Made by a program: the position numbers and the translations under genes
Assembly (NCBI RefSeq): GCF_018918325.1
Contig: NZ_JAHLQH010000036.1
Location: forward strand, 62,001 to 126,000
Length of the DNA stretch: 64,000 nt
Direction of reading: 5' to 3'
Source: Clostridium sp. MSJ-8
GTDB lineage: Bacteria > Bacillota > Clostridia > Clostridiales > Clostridiaceae
Notes under the pieces: model-generated
Seen by the model: only the letters and a program-made list of their open reading frames with translations
Databases searched by the model: none
Told to the model about the DNA's origin: nothing
Shown here: positions 9,199 to 19,019 of the stretch, piece after piece
Layout of the letters: each line of letters starts with the position of its first letter
Numbering within the stretch: position 1 is the first letter of the stretch

Positions 9199-10308
9199 AT
9201 GAGTATGAATAGAGAGGAAGCTCTAGTAGAATACAATGAAAATATTGTAAAAAGCTTGGTAGAAGAAGCTAGAAATAAGTTTGAACAATTATGTAATGAT
9301 AATGAAGTAGAGCTAGAGAATAGATTAGTAGGTGCCTTCAGAGATTTAATACAGAAGTGTAATGATGAGTGTGATAGAGGAGAAGATATAACTATATTTC
9401 AATATGAGATGCTAAGAAGCAATATATTAAATGAAAGCTATATTATATATTTACATGGATATAATAAAAATTGGTATTTAGATGATAAGCCATTATGTAT
9501 TGAGATAGATTTAAAGTTTATATTTGAACCATATATAGAGTTAAAAGAAAAATTATTAAGAGAGAAGAAGATATATCTAGGTAAAGTTAATTCGTATGAT
9601 GTTCAAAATATTATTTTTAATAGCGTAATAGAGGCATTTAAAGAATTAAGTGAAGCACTTAGAACATGGTTCTGGGATGTAGATGAAGAAGATTATGTTA
9701 TGAATAATCTTAAGTCAGAGTTCTATTTAATTAAGATAAGTGAATATGAGTCAGGGAGTGAAACAGTATTTGCTATGGATAATAGAATTAAGAATAATAG
9801 GGATATTGAAGAGTATATGAAATATGCTAAGGGAGAGGCACCTCTTGTTTATTCTGTGTGGAAGAATAGCGAATTTACTAATATGGATTTAAGTGATAAT
9901 CCTATGGTATTAATTAATTTTAAGGGAAGCAAGCTTCAGAATGTTAATTTTACTAATTGTGCAATAGCAAGAGGTAATTATAAGGATACAGAATTAATAG
10001 AATGCAATTTTAATAAGTGTAATCTTGTAGCTTCTGTATTTGAAAATGCTGTTATTAGTGAGACAAGTTTTGAAGAAACATTTGCAACTAATATGGATTT
10101 TACTAAATGTAAATTTAAAGGTGTAAGCTTTAAGAATGCTGACTTAAGGCAATCATTATTTATAGATACAGAATTTGAAGATGTAAATTTCGAAGGAGCA
10201 AATGTAGAAAATTGCATATTTGATTTAGATGTAATTCCTTATATTCATTTATCCGCAGCACAGTTACAAACAATTAGAATAAGAGAATCTAAGGAGGTGT
10301 CAAGGTGA
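9199..10308 (+). CDS. Pentapeptide-repeat protein, about 369 aa
   Basis: The N-terminal two-thirds are mostly helical and charged with no known motif. Residues about 225-347 form a pentapeptide-repeat region of the A(D/N)LXX type, seen as successive F or L centres five residues apart (NVNFTNCAIARGNYKDTELI and VSFKNADLRQSLF). Such repeats fold as a right-handed quadrilateral beta-helix. A GTG at 9196, this ATG at 9199 and an ATG at 9205 all compete; 9199 has the best spacing from AAAGG. Pentapeptide domains also occur in type VI-associated proteins such as PipB2/VgrG-adaptor-type proteins, so a spike-adaptor or effector role is possible. The gene ends in a strong AAGGAGGTG that serves the next gene, which overlaps it. 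Confidence 0.75.
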   Translation: MSMNREEALVEYNENIVKSLVEEARNKFEQLCNDNEVELENRLVGAFRDLIQKCNDECDRGEDITIFQYEMLRSNILNESYIIYLHGYNKNWYLDDKPLCIEIDLKFIFEPYIELKEKLLREKKIYLGKVNSYDVQNIIFNSVIEAFKELSEALRTWFWDVDEEDYVMNNLKSEFYLIKISEYESGSETVFAMDNRIKNNRDIEEYMKYAKGEAPLVYSVWKNSEFTNMDLSDNPMVLINFKGSKLQNVNFTNCAIARGNYKDTELIECNFNKCNLVASVFENAVISETSFEETFATNMDFTKCKFKGVSFKNADLRQSLFIDTEFEDVNFEGANVENCIFDLDVIPYIHLSAAQLQTIRIRESKEVSR

Positions 10309-10823
10309 GATATTTTATATTAAAGCAAGATACTTTATTAGAAAATGCAGTTAGACTTAAGGGATTTAATAATGATAAAAAAATGATTTTACTAAAAAGT
10401 GATGAAAAGATATATAATGATATATCTAATGTAGAAACAATAACAGATGAAAATACTGTATATCCTGATTTGATTCAAGCACCTGTTTTATTAATAAGTG
10501 ATGAATTACACAAAATATTTAAGATGTATGAACCAACTATAATATATAAGATAGCTGTTTTAACTGATATAGATAGAAAGGTTCAGAAGGTGTATAGATT
10601 AGTTCTGCCAGATATAATAGATGCATTAAGTGAAGATACTACATATAATAAGTTAGGGTGGTTAGAGAATATGGTATTAGATAAAAATAAAGTTTTAGAC
10701 TATAACATATTTCAAGTTAAGGCTGGACTAGATGTTTATTTAGTGGCTTCCTTAGAAGTTGTAGAAGCTATGCTTAAGAGATGTTATATGGGTATAAAAT
10801 TTATAGAGGTAGGTGTGAAGTAA
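10305..10823 (+). CDS. DUF1629/Imm11-like protein, 172 aa
   Basis: Starts at GTG 10305, overlapping the stop of the previous gene, after a strong AAGGAGGTG. The protein opens with MRYFILKQDTLLENAVRL and has a central PVLLISDELHKIFKMYEP segment, a YRLVLPDIIDALSE segment and a C-terminal VEAMLKRCYMGIKFIEVG. This order of motifs (YxI start, PVFxxSxxLxxLL, L-P-x-x-D, then a RR-type helix and GIKF strand) recalls the DUF1629/Imm11 family found in polymorphic toxin and type VI-related loci. In those loci members act as immunity proteins or accessory factors. Its place before the PAAR-like protein, not after a toxin, argues for an accessory role here. Family assignment moderate, role uncertain. Confidence 0.6.
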   Translation: MRYFILKQDTLLENAVRLKGFNNDKKMILLKSDEKIYNDISNVETITDENTVYPDLIQAPVLLISDELHKIFKMYEPTIIYKIAVLTDIDRKVQKVYRLVLPDIIDALSEDTTYNKLGWLENMVLDKNKVLDYNIFQVKAGLDVYLVASLEVVEAMLKRCYMGIKFIEVGVK

Positions 10824-11537
10824 TTGTTTGAGAATATTGTTAATAGTGTAAGTAGTACAGTAAATGGAATTGCTAAAAAGACAAAAGAAGTAGGTGGCTT
10901 CATCAAGGAAGATGTAGGAAACTTATATGATAAGATTACAGAAACACCAGAAGAGAAAAAAAAGAGAGAAGCAGAGGAAAAAGAAAAGCAAGAGAAGGAA
11001 AAGGCAGAAAAGGAGGCAGCTGAGAAGGCAGAAAAAGAGAGATTAAAGATGCTACAAAAAAGTTATATATTACATACTGCAATGATAACTTGTAGTAAAT
11101 CTAATCATGCAAGTTTTGTTGTAATTCCTATAAGCCATGGAGAGTTTATTCAAGGAATTCCGCAACTAAACATAAAGGATAGTAAGCCTAATATTAATAT
11201 TAGAACATTTGGTGTTTGTAATAGTTCTAGTAATCCAGCAGTACAAGCAGCTGCAAATAAGATACTAGAAGAAGTTAATTCTAGGGAAAAATCTTTTTCT
11301 GAGAAGGTAATGAGTATATTCACAGGGGATTCAGATAATGTAGCTATTACAGATGAAGATAAAGAAACATTGATATCTCAATGTGTAGGTCCATGTACTC
11401 CTATGATATTTACAGATTGGATAGATGGAAATGAAGAGGTACTTGTAGATGGTAGTCCTGCATTAATGGGAAGATGCAAGTTAATGTGTGTTTATGGTGG
11501 AGAGATAAAATTATATACTAGTGGGCAATATGAATAG
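10824..11537 (+). CDS. DUF4280 PAAR-like spike-tip protein, 237 aa
   Basis: TTG start directly after the stop of the preceding gene. Residues about 34-76 are a Lys/Glu-rich coiled coil (KKKREAEEKEKQEKEKAEKE). Residues about 78-237 match the DUF4280 pattern of PAAR-like tips: SYILHTAMITCSKSNHASF, then a CVGPCTPMIFTDW core and VDGSPALMGRCKLMC near the end. The conserved Cys residues (in CSKS, CNSS, CVGPC, CKLMC) fit the metal-binding or structural cysteines of this family. PAAR-like proteins cap the VgrG trimer and sharpen the spike. Its position between the VgrG genes and the Rhs effector supports that. The coiled-coil front is unusual and may be a docking arm. Confidence 0.8.
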   Translation: MFENIVNSVSSTVNGIAKKTKEVGGFIKEDVGNLYDKITETPEEKKKREAEEKEKQEKEKAEKEAAEKAEKERLKMLQKSYILHTAMITCSKSNHASFVVIPISHGEFIQGIPQLNIKDSKPNINIRTFGVCNSSSNPAVQAAANKILEEVNSREKSFSEKVMSIFTGDSDNVAITDEDKETLISQCVGPCTPMIFTDWIDGNEEVLVDGSPALMGRCKLMCVYGGEIKLYTSGQYE

Positions 11538-11597
11538 AAATTAATAAGAAATATTTTTATGATGATAAGCTAGTGTGTAGTAAAAATAGGGGGAATT

Positions 11598-14500
11598 ATG
11601 GAGTTAACATATAAAGGATATAATCTAACAGTACCTTATGATGTAATTCAAGTTGAAGACTTAGACATAGTTATAGGATTGAATGATCATAGTTACATGA
11701 AGATTAAATTATTAATAAAAGAAGACAAGATAATAGATAATATCAATAAAAATATAGCAAATGAAAAAATAATATTAAAACAAAGTGGTAAAAATGCATT
11801 TGTAGGAAAAATATCAAAAGTTAACATAATATACGAAGGAAACCTTCAATTGATGGAAGTAGAATGTGTTTCCTATACAAAGGAATTAGATATTAAGAAG
11901 AGAAAGAGAACATTTTGTGACTTGGATATGAAGTATACAGATGTTATTGATAGAGTATTAAAGTCATATGATAATGTACAATATAAGGATGAGGTAACAC
12001 AAGATAGTGTAATACCAGACTTTTTACTACAATATGAAGAAACTGATTTTGAATTTTTGAAGAGATTGGCGTCACATTTTGGAGCAGTTTTAGTTCCAGA
12101 TTGCACTGGTAATTATCCTAGATTTTATTTTGGACTTCCAACTATAGATAATAAGGAAGAGATAATGTTAAGTGATTATGAGGTATGGAAGGATCTAGAA
12201 GCTTATGATAAGGAATCACCATATAAGTCTGAAGATATTATCTCACGAGATTATACTGAATGGGAAGTAGAAAGTGATTCTATACTTAAATTAGGGGAAA
12301 AGGTAAAAATAGATGGATATATAGATACTATTGTTTCAGAAATTCATATTGATGTATATAAGAGTGAAATCAGAAGAATATATGTACTTAAGAGAGAAGA
12401 AGGAATAGAAACAAAGTATGAAACTAACCGAGCTATATTTGGAATGAGCTTAAAGGGAGTTGTTAAGGAAGTTTCAGGTAATAATTTATCAGTGGATTTT
12501 GACATAGAAGAAGAACCGATAAGTAGTAGTAATGAAAAATTCTTCACTTATTCTATAGAGAGTAGTGCGTGGTATTGTATGCCTGAAGCTGGTAGTGAAG
12601 TTCATATATATTTTCCTACTAATTATGAAAGTGATGCAATAGCCATACATGCAATAAGAAATACTGGTAGTAATTCAAAATATGCATCTAAAACTCAGAA
12701 TCCAGATATTAAGTCTTTTTCGAATACTACAGGATCAGAGATGCAATTATCACCAAGTGATATGAATTTTGCTGCAGATGATTCTAAATCTATAGCACTT
12801 AATCTTAATCAAGGTGGAGATATAACTGTAACTGGAAATGATATAAGTATAACTGCAAAAGAAGATATATTAATTGGGGCAGGAGGAGATATAGTTCCTA
12901 AGAGTATAAATATAACTGCAGGACAATTAGTTAAAATAGTTAGAGATGATAGTTCGAATATTACTATAGATAATAACTGTAATCTAAATGCTCAAGTTAT
13001 AAAATACTTTGCTTCAAAACATGATGCGGTTGAATTGCCAAAAGAAATAGCAGAATATAATAGCAATTGTCAGGAAGAAATAGATGATATAAACAAGCAA
13101 GCTAAAAAAACTCAGATAGCAAAGATAGAAGAAGCTAAGTCTAAGTTCGGATTTGGTGCTATGGCAGCAGTAATAGGTGGTATTGCAATAGGAGCAGCTA
13201 TAGTATGTACAGGGGGTGCTGCATTAGTAGCAGTAGCAGCAATAGGAGCAGCATCAGTTGCAGTAGGAGTTGCAGAGATGAGTGAAGCAACTCAAGATTA
13301 TGGCAAGGCTCAAAAGGGAGATTATTCACAGTCATTTAACTTCATAAGGGATACTGTATTTCAAGGAAATCAAGATGCTTATGATATCTTTAAGTATGGT
13401 GTAGTATTAGCAGCTGGAGTAGCAACAGTAGTAGTTACAGGAGGAGCTTCTCTAGAAACTTTTATGAAAATAGGCTCTGACATGGCTATGGATCTTGGAT
13501 TTAACTTGATAGCAGATTATATAGATGATGGTTCCATTAATAATGGGTGGAAGAGCTATATGCAATCTATGTCTATGTCAGGAGGATTATGTAGTTCTAG
13601 TACAGGAATTATGAATCAATTTGGTAAATATGCAAAAGGTCTTCAAAAGGCAGGAAAGATTGCTAGTGATGTTGATTTGTGTAAATATATGAATAGGGCA
13701 AGAATGATTTCAGATGCAGGTTTTGATATGTTAGGGGATCTTGCTTATACTGGTGATATTAATCCACTTAAAAGTATTGCTACAAGCTATGTTACCAATA
13801 AATTATTTAGTGCAGACCCAGTAGATGTAGCTACAGGTTCTCTATATGTACCTTCAACAGATGTTGTTTTGCCAGATATAGATGAGGAATTCATAATTAA
13901 GAGAATGTATGATTCTACAGAAAATAGAGTTGGGGTATTCGGACAAGGGTGGAAGATGAATTATGAAACCTTTGTATATAGAAAAGGTAATAGAGCTGAG
14001 GTTCTATGTGAAGATGGACATAAAGAATGTTTTATAAGAGAAAATAATGAATGGAAGAATGAGAAGTCTAATGCTAAAAATTATATATTAGTTGAGGACA
14101 ATGATGAATATAATCTTATAGATAGTGCTCAGAGAAAGAAATATATATATGACAGAACAGGAAGATTGCATTCAATAATTAATAAGCATAATAACGTAAT
14201 GAATGTATCATATAATGGTAATTATATAGATTATATAACTACATTTTCTAATTGCAGATTATATTTTGATTATAAGGATAATAAGATAATTCAGATAAAG
14301 GATGACTTGGGTAGAGTAGTTCAGTATATATATAATAATGGTTATCTTACAGAAGTAGTACATGTAGATAGAGGTATTACTAGATACTCTTATGATGATA
14401 AAGGATATATAACTAGTATTACAGATCAGAATGGACATACGTATACAAGGAATGTTTTTGATAACAGAGGAAGAGTTATAAGAGAAGATTATCCTAATGG

Positions 14501-17500
14501 CGATGCATGTATAATTAATTATAATGATGCTGATAGAGAAACCACATTCTATTATGAGCAGAGTAATATACAAGAGAGATATAGATATAATTCTTTAGGA
14601 CTAGTTACACATTGTTATTATGAAGATGGTTCTTATGAAGAATATAGATATGATGAGCATGAAAATAAGATATACACTAGAGATAGAAATGGAAATGAAA
14701 CCAAAAGAGAATATGATGATTATGGAAATATTATAAAAGAGATCTTTCCAAACGGATTAATTAAAGAATATTATTATGATGATTATCTTAACCTTGAGAA
14801 GCAGATAGATAATGGTGGAAGTGAATTATATTATAGTTATGATAAGAATAATAACATAATAGAGAGAAAGGAAAAGATATCATTAGGGAAATATAGAGTT
14901 ACTAGGTATGAATATGATTCATATGGACGTATAGTTAAGAAGAATGAGAATAATAATATAACTAAATATTCATATACTTCAGATAATGATATAATAATGA
15001 AAGAACCTACTATTGTTACAACTAATGGAGGAAATGTATATAAGTACGAATACGATAGAGTAGGAAGAAATACAGCTATAATAACTGATTATGGCAAGGT
15101 GACTTTTGGATATAATAACTTAGATTATATTACTTCTATAGTGGATGCTCAGAATAATAAAACAATAAAGACTTATGATAAGATGGGTAATCTTATTAAT
15201 TTCTATCCACCTAACTCAGGCAATAATGGTTATAGCTATAGCTATGACTATATGGATAGATTGATAAAGATAAAGAATCCATTAAACGAGGTTAAGAGAA
15301 TAATAAGAGATAGTCAAGGTAATATAATCAAGGAGGTTAATCCTAATTTTTATGACTATGAAACAGATAATGGAATAGGTACAAGCTACGTATATGATAA
15401 AAATAATAGAAAAATAAAGGTCATATATACATCTGGAGGAATAGAGAGATTTTTCTACGATAATAATGGAAATGTTATTAAGCATATAAGTCCTGAATAT
15501 TATAATGAAGAAACAGATGATGGTTTAGGATATTCTTATACTTATGATTCTATGAATAACTTAATAAGTATAGCTAATGAAAAAGGTGAGGTAGAGCGTA
15601 AGTTCACTTATGATCTACATGGAAATATAATAAAAGAAACTGATATATCAGGTAATGTAACGATATATAGTTATGATCTAGTTGGTAATATAATAGAGAA
15701 AAGAGTTCCTGTAGATTGTGATGAAGGAATAAGATATAGTGTTACTTCTTATGTGTATGATACAAATAATAATAAGATATGTGAACGCCAAGGAATATCA
15801 CTAGTGGAAGCTAATGATATATGTAACCATTATAATGAGATAAGATTCAGCTATGATGAAGAAAATAGATTAGAGACTGTAGAAGATAAATATGGTTCTA
15901 AGGTAGTGTATAAGTATGATTGCTTGAATCAAAAAATATATGAGAGCAATAGAATAAATGATAAAACTACAAAGGTAATAAGATATAATTATGATAGTGT
16001 GGGCAACCTAAAAGAAAAGAAGGAAGAGATAAGAGGAGAATTCATATCACCAGATAAGAAGATAAATTCTATATGGTCCATTACAGAATATGAATATGAT
16101 GGTAATAGTAATGTAACTAAGATAATAACACCTAATGGATATGAAATAAGAAGAAAATATGATGAATCAGATAAGCTTATAGAGGAAGTACAAGAAGATA
16201 AGAAAAATAGAATATTGAGACGATTTAAGTATACCTATGATAAAAATGAAAATATTCTAGCAATAGAGGATTCATCCTTAGATGTTCCAAGGGTAAAGAA
16301 GTATAGATATGATACAAGTGATAGATTAACTCATTATATTAATGAATTAGGCAATGTAACTAGGTTGTTTTATGATAAAAATAATAGAATAATCAAAGAA
16401 GTAAAGCCTGAACAATATAATGAAGAACTAGATGATGGTCTTGGAAGAACATATTCATATAATATACGAGGTCAAGTAACAGATATAAGAAATTCTCATG
16501 GAAAAACTATACAACATATAGAATATGATAAGAGAGGCCAATTAAAAGAATTAATAGATGGTGAAAATAATAAAATAGAATACACTTATAATCTATTAGG
16601 TAAAATAAAAGAAATAAAAACTCCTAATGCACAGAACAAGGAAACAGTATCACAGAGCTATAGATATGATGGTAGAGGCAATATAATAGGAATAGAAGAT
16701 GGACTAGGGAATAAAACCTCTTATACCTTAGATGATTGGGGAAGAATAATAGAAATAATTACCCCAGAGGGTGGAGTAGAGAAGTACGAATATGACTATG
16801 CAGGAAATATAACAAGTTCAACAGATGCGAATGGTGGTAGAATTCAATATATATATAATAGCTTGAATCTAGTATCGGAGATAATAGATCAAGAAGGAAA
16901 CAGCGAATATTTCTACTATGATGGAGAAGGAAACTTAATAAAACATATAGATAGAAATGAGAATGTTGTAGATAGAAGCTATAATATAGATAAGAATGTA
17001 GTAAGTGTAAAAGCATATAAGGTAGATAAGAAGAAGCAAGAGAAACAGAAAGAGAAGGCAAAAGAAGAAGAGAAGAAACATTCCTCATATTATATGATGG
17101 TAAAGAGACAGCTAGAAGCTAAGAAAGCCATGGAAGGAAGAGGAAGCTATAAGCTGCATGAAGAAATAGGTGATGCTGATAAGTTAGAATTAATAGAGCA
17201 GAGGTATAAATATAATAAAGATGGAACACTAAAAAATACTTATTTCAATAATATGGAGTATCAGTATAAGTATAATGAACTAGGATTATTAGAGAGTAAG
17301 TCATGTAGTGGGAAGACCTTATTAGAGTATAGATATAATAAGAATAATAAGATAAAATCAATAAGAGATATAAGTGGCAAGAGAAGTATATATGAATATG
17401 ATGAAGAAGATAGAGTTATATGTATAAAGGATAATGAAGAAAAAGTATCAGCAGAATATGAATATTATAATAATGATAAAGTAAAAAAAGTAGTATTAGG

Positions 17501-18986
17501 AAATGGCATAGAAACAAAATATACTTATGATGGAGAAGATAATGTAACAAGCTTAATAACAGTAACACCATCAGGAGAAGTGCTTATAGATTATAAATAT
17601 GCATATGACTTAAATGGAAATAGAATAGAGAAGATAGGGAATAAACATAAGACATACTATGGATATGATAGTATGAATAGAGTAGTTGAAGGAAACTATG
17701 ATGGAAGAAAAGAAGAATATACTTATGATAAGGTAGGAAATAGGTTAACTAAGACAACTAATGAAGTTACAGAAAAGTATTGTTATAATATAAAGAATCA
17801 ACTTAAAGAAGTATATAAGGAAGAAGGAAATTCTAATAACATACCTTGTAAAATGTGGAGCTTCACTTATGATAAACAAGGTAATACAATAAAAGAAGAA
17901 ACTTCAAATGGTGGAAATCTATTTGAATATAACTGTTTAAATCAACAAATAAAGGCTACAACTAAAGAAGGAAATACTTTAGTAAATAGATATGATAGTG
18001 AAGGATTAAGGTATGAGATAGAAGAAAATGAAAATTTGAGTAGATTCATTTTCAATAAGAATGGAGATATACTAGTAGAAACAGATAAAGAAGACAATGT
18101 AGTATCAAGATTCACAAGAGGATATGATATAGTATCAGCTGATGTAGAAAATAAGAAGCATTACTATAATGTAGATGAACAAGGAAGTACTAGTTTAATA
18201 ACGGATAAATATGGTAAAATAAATAATGAATATTGGTATGATGCCTTTGGTAATATATTAAGTTCAAAAGAGAATATTCATAATAGGATAACATATACAG
18301 GACAGCAATATGATAGAGTAACAAATCAGTACTACCTAAGAGCAAGGTATTATAATCCAGTAATAGGTAGATTTACACAAGAAGATGTATATAGAGGAGA
18401 TGGATTGAATCTATATGCATATTGTAATAATAATCCGGTAGAGTATTGTGATCCTAGTGGGTATGCTAAAAAGATTTGTAAAGATGGCGGACCAAAGGAG
18501 AATAATCATGGCAGTGAGAGTAGTTTAAACTCTAGAAATGAACCTACGAAATATGGTTCACCCTATTCACAATTATCACCAAAACAGAAAAGAGATTTAC
18601 GCAAAAAACTTGAAAACAGAACAATAACAAAAGATGAATATAATCATTTAGAATGGGACAGAAGATTTGGCAATCGCCGTAAACGTGGTGTTAATAGATT
18701 TTGGGCTAAAGAAAGAAATGATATAATAAACAATGGTAAAGGAACAAGAAAATGGAACAAGCAACAAAGACAAGATATTATAAACAAAAAGACTCCATTA
18801 TATAATGGTGAACCTATAGAGGGGCATCATAAATATAATGCGATTGATTATCCGCAGATTGCAGATGACCCCAATAATATTTATCCAGCAACAAATACTG
18901 AACATTTTGAACGATGGCATGGCGGAAATTATCAAAATGATACAAGTGGGGTACCAAATAATCCTGAATTTTCAGAAGAATTTTAA
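11598..18986 (+). CDS. VgrG-headed Rhs polymorphic toxin with HNH nuclease tip, 2462 aa
   Basis: A very large polymorphic toxin. In order: a gp27/OB VgrG-like head (about 1-440) with LQYEETDFEFLKRLASHFGA near 144 and SAWYCMPEAGSEVHIYFP near 323; hydrophobic segments at about 516-561 (GGIAIGAAIV...) and 600-622, flanked by helices; an Rhs-entry motif DPVDVATGSLYVPSTD near 740; dozens of YD repeats from about 835 to 2235, interrupted at about 1811-1830 by a Lys/Glu coiled coil; the Rhs core end with YLRARYYNPVIGRFTQEDVY and DPSGYA (about 2285-2290), where Rhs proteins typically self-cleave; and a variable tip. The tip holds an HNH-superfamily motif IEGHHKYN with DPNNIYPATNTEH and ERWH downstream, so it is probably a nuclease. 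Start: ATG after GGGGG. Delivered by the apparatus of the upstream genes or by the spike it carries itself. Confidence 0.9.
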   Translation: MELTYKGYNLTVPYDVIQVEDLDIVIGLNDHSYMKIKLLIKEDKIIDNINKNIANEKIILKQSGKNAFVGKISKVNIIYEGNLQLMEVECVSYTKELDIKKRKRTFCDLDMKYTDVIDRVLKSYDNVQYKDEVTQDSVIPDFLLQYEETDFEFLKRLASHFGAVLVPDCTGNYPRFYFGLPTIDNKEEIMLSDYEVWKDLEAYDKESPYKSEDIISRDYTEWEVESDSILKLGEKVKIDGYIDTIVSEIHIDVYKSEIRRIYVLKREEGIETKYETNRAIFGMSLKGVVKEVSGNNLSVDFDIEEEPISSSNEKFFTYSIESSAWYCMPEAGSEVHIYFPTNYESDAIAIHAIRNTGSNSKYASKTQNPDIKSFSNTTGSEMQLSPSDMNFAADDSKSIALNLNQGGDITVTGNDISITAKEDILIGAGGDIVPKSINITAGQLVKIVRDDSSNITIDNNCNLNAQVIKYFASKHDAVELPKEIAEYNSNCQEEIDDINKQAKKTQIAKIEEAKSKFGFGAMAAVIGGIAIGAAIVCTGGAALVAVAAIGAASVAVGVAEMSEATQDYGKAQKGDYSQSFNFIRDTVFQGNQDAYDIFKYGVVLAAGVATVVVTGGASLETFMKIGSDMAMDLGFNLIADYIDDGSINNGWKSYMQSMSMSGGLCSSSTGIMNQFGKYAKGLQKAGKIASDVDLCKYMNRARMISDAGFDMLGDLAYTGDINPLKSIATSYVTNKLFSADPVDVATGSLYVPSTDVVLPDIDEEFIIKRMYDSTENRVGVFGQGWKMNYETFVYRKGNRAEVLCEDGHKECFIRENNEWKNEKSNAKNYILVEDNDEYNLIDSAQRKKYIYDRTGRLHSIINKHNNVMNVSYNGNYIDYITTFSNCRLYFDYKDNKIIQIKDDLGRVVQYIYNNGYLTEVVHVDRGITRYSYDDKGYITSITDQNGHTYTRNVFDNRGRVIREDYPNGDACIINYNDADRETTFYYEQSNIQERYRYNSLGLVTHCYYEDGSYEEYRYDEHENKIYTRDRNGNETKREYDDYGNIIKEIFPNGLIKEYYYDDYLNLEKQIDNGGSELYYSYDKNNNIIERKEKISLGKYRVTRYEYDSYGRIVKKNENNNITKYSYTSDNDIIMKEPTIVTTNGGNVYKYEYDRVGRNTAIITDYGKVTFGYNNLDYITSIVDAQNNKTIKTYDKMGNLINFYPPNSGNNGYSYSYDYMDRLIKIKNPLNEVKRIIRDSQGNIIKEVNPNFYDYETDNGIGTSYVYDKNNRKIKVIYTSGGIERFFYDNNGNVIKHISPEYYNEETDDGLGYSYTYDSMNNLISIANEKGEVERKFTYDLHGNIIKETDISGNVTIYSYDLVGNIIEKRVPVDCDEGIRYSVTSYVYDTNNNKICERQGISLVEANDICNHYNEIRFSYDEENRLETVEDKYGSKVVYKYDCLNQKIYESNRINDKTTKVIRYNYDSVGNLKEKKEEIRGEFISPDKKINSIWSITEYEYDGNSNVTKIITPNGYEIRRKYDESDKLIEEVQEDKKNRILRRFKYTYDKNENILAIEDSSLDVPRVKKYRYDTSDRLTHYINELGNVTRLFYDKNNRIIKEVKPEQYNEELDDGLGRTYSYNIRGQVTDIRNSHGKTIQHIEYDKRGQLKELIDGENNKIEYTYNLLGKIKEIKTPNAQNKETVSQSYRYDGRGNIIGIEDGLGNKTSYTLDDWGRIIEIITPEGGVEKYEYDYAGNITSSTDANGGRIQYIYNSLNLVSEIIDQEGNSEYFYYDGEGNLIKHIDRNENVVDRSYNIDKNVVSVKAYKVDKKKQEKQKEKAKEEEKKHSSYYMMVKRQLEAKKAMEGRGSYKLHEEIGDADKLELIEQRYKYNKDGTLKNTYFNNMEYQYKYNELGLLESKSCSGKTLLEYRYNKNNKIKSIRDISGKRSIYEYDEEDRVICIKDNEEKVSAEYEYYNNDKVKKVVLGNGIETKYTYDGEDNVTSLITVTPSGEVLIDYKYAYDLNGNRIEKIGNKHKTYYGYDSMNRVVEGNYDGRKEEYTYDKVGNRLTKTTNEVTEKYCYNIKNQLKEVYKEEGNSNNIPCKMWSFTYDKQGNTIKEETSNGGNLFEYNCLNQQIKATTKEGNTLVNRYDSEGLRYEIEENENLSRFIFNKNGDILVETDKEDNVVSRFTRGYDIVSADVENKKHYYNVDEQGSTSLITDKYGKINNEYWYDAFGNILSSKENIHNRITYTGQQYDRVTNQYYLRARYYNPVIGRFTQEDVYRGDGLNLYAYCNNNPVEYCDPSGYAKKICKDGGPKENNHGSESSLNSRNEPTKYGSPYSQLSPKQKRDLRKKLENRTITKDEYNHLEWDRRFGNRRKRGVNRFWAKERNDIINNGKGTRKWNKQQRQDIINKKTPLYNGEPIEGHHKYNAIDYPQIADDPNNIYPATNTEHFERWHGGNYQNDTSGVPNNPEFSEEF
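18261..18510 (+). repeat. Source copy of the Rhs core end, duplicated downstream
   Basis: The last 250 bp before the variable toxin tip (from AGTTCAAAAG through AATAATCATGG) recur at 19720-19970 and, in part, at 21340-21512, 23473-23512, 24255-24335 and near 25084-25101. The copy around 21345-21512 differs from this one by about one base, implying recent exchange. These copies provide the homology for swapping toxin tips. Confidence 0.85.
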
Positions 18987-19019
18987 TAAGCATTGGCTGA
19001 TGAAAGGGGAAAGCAAATT

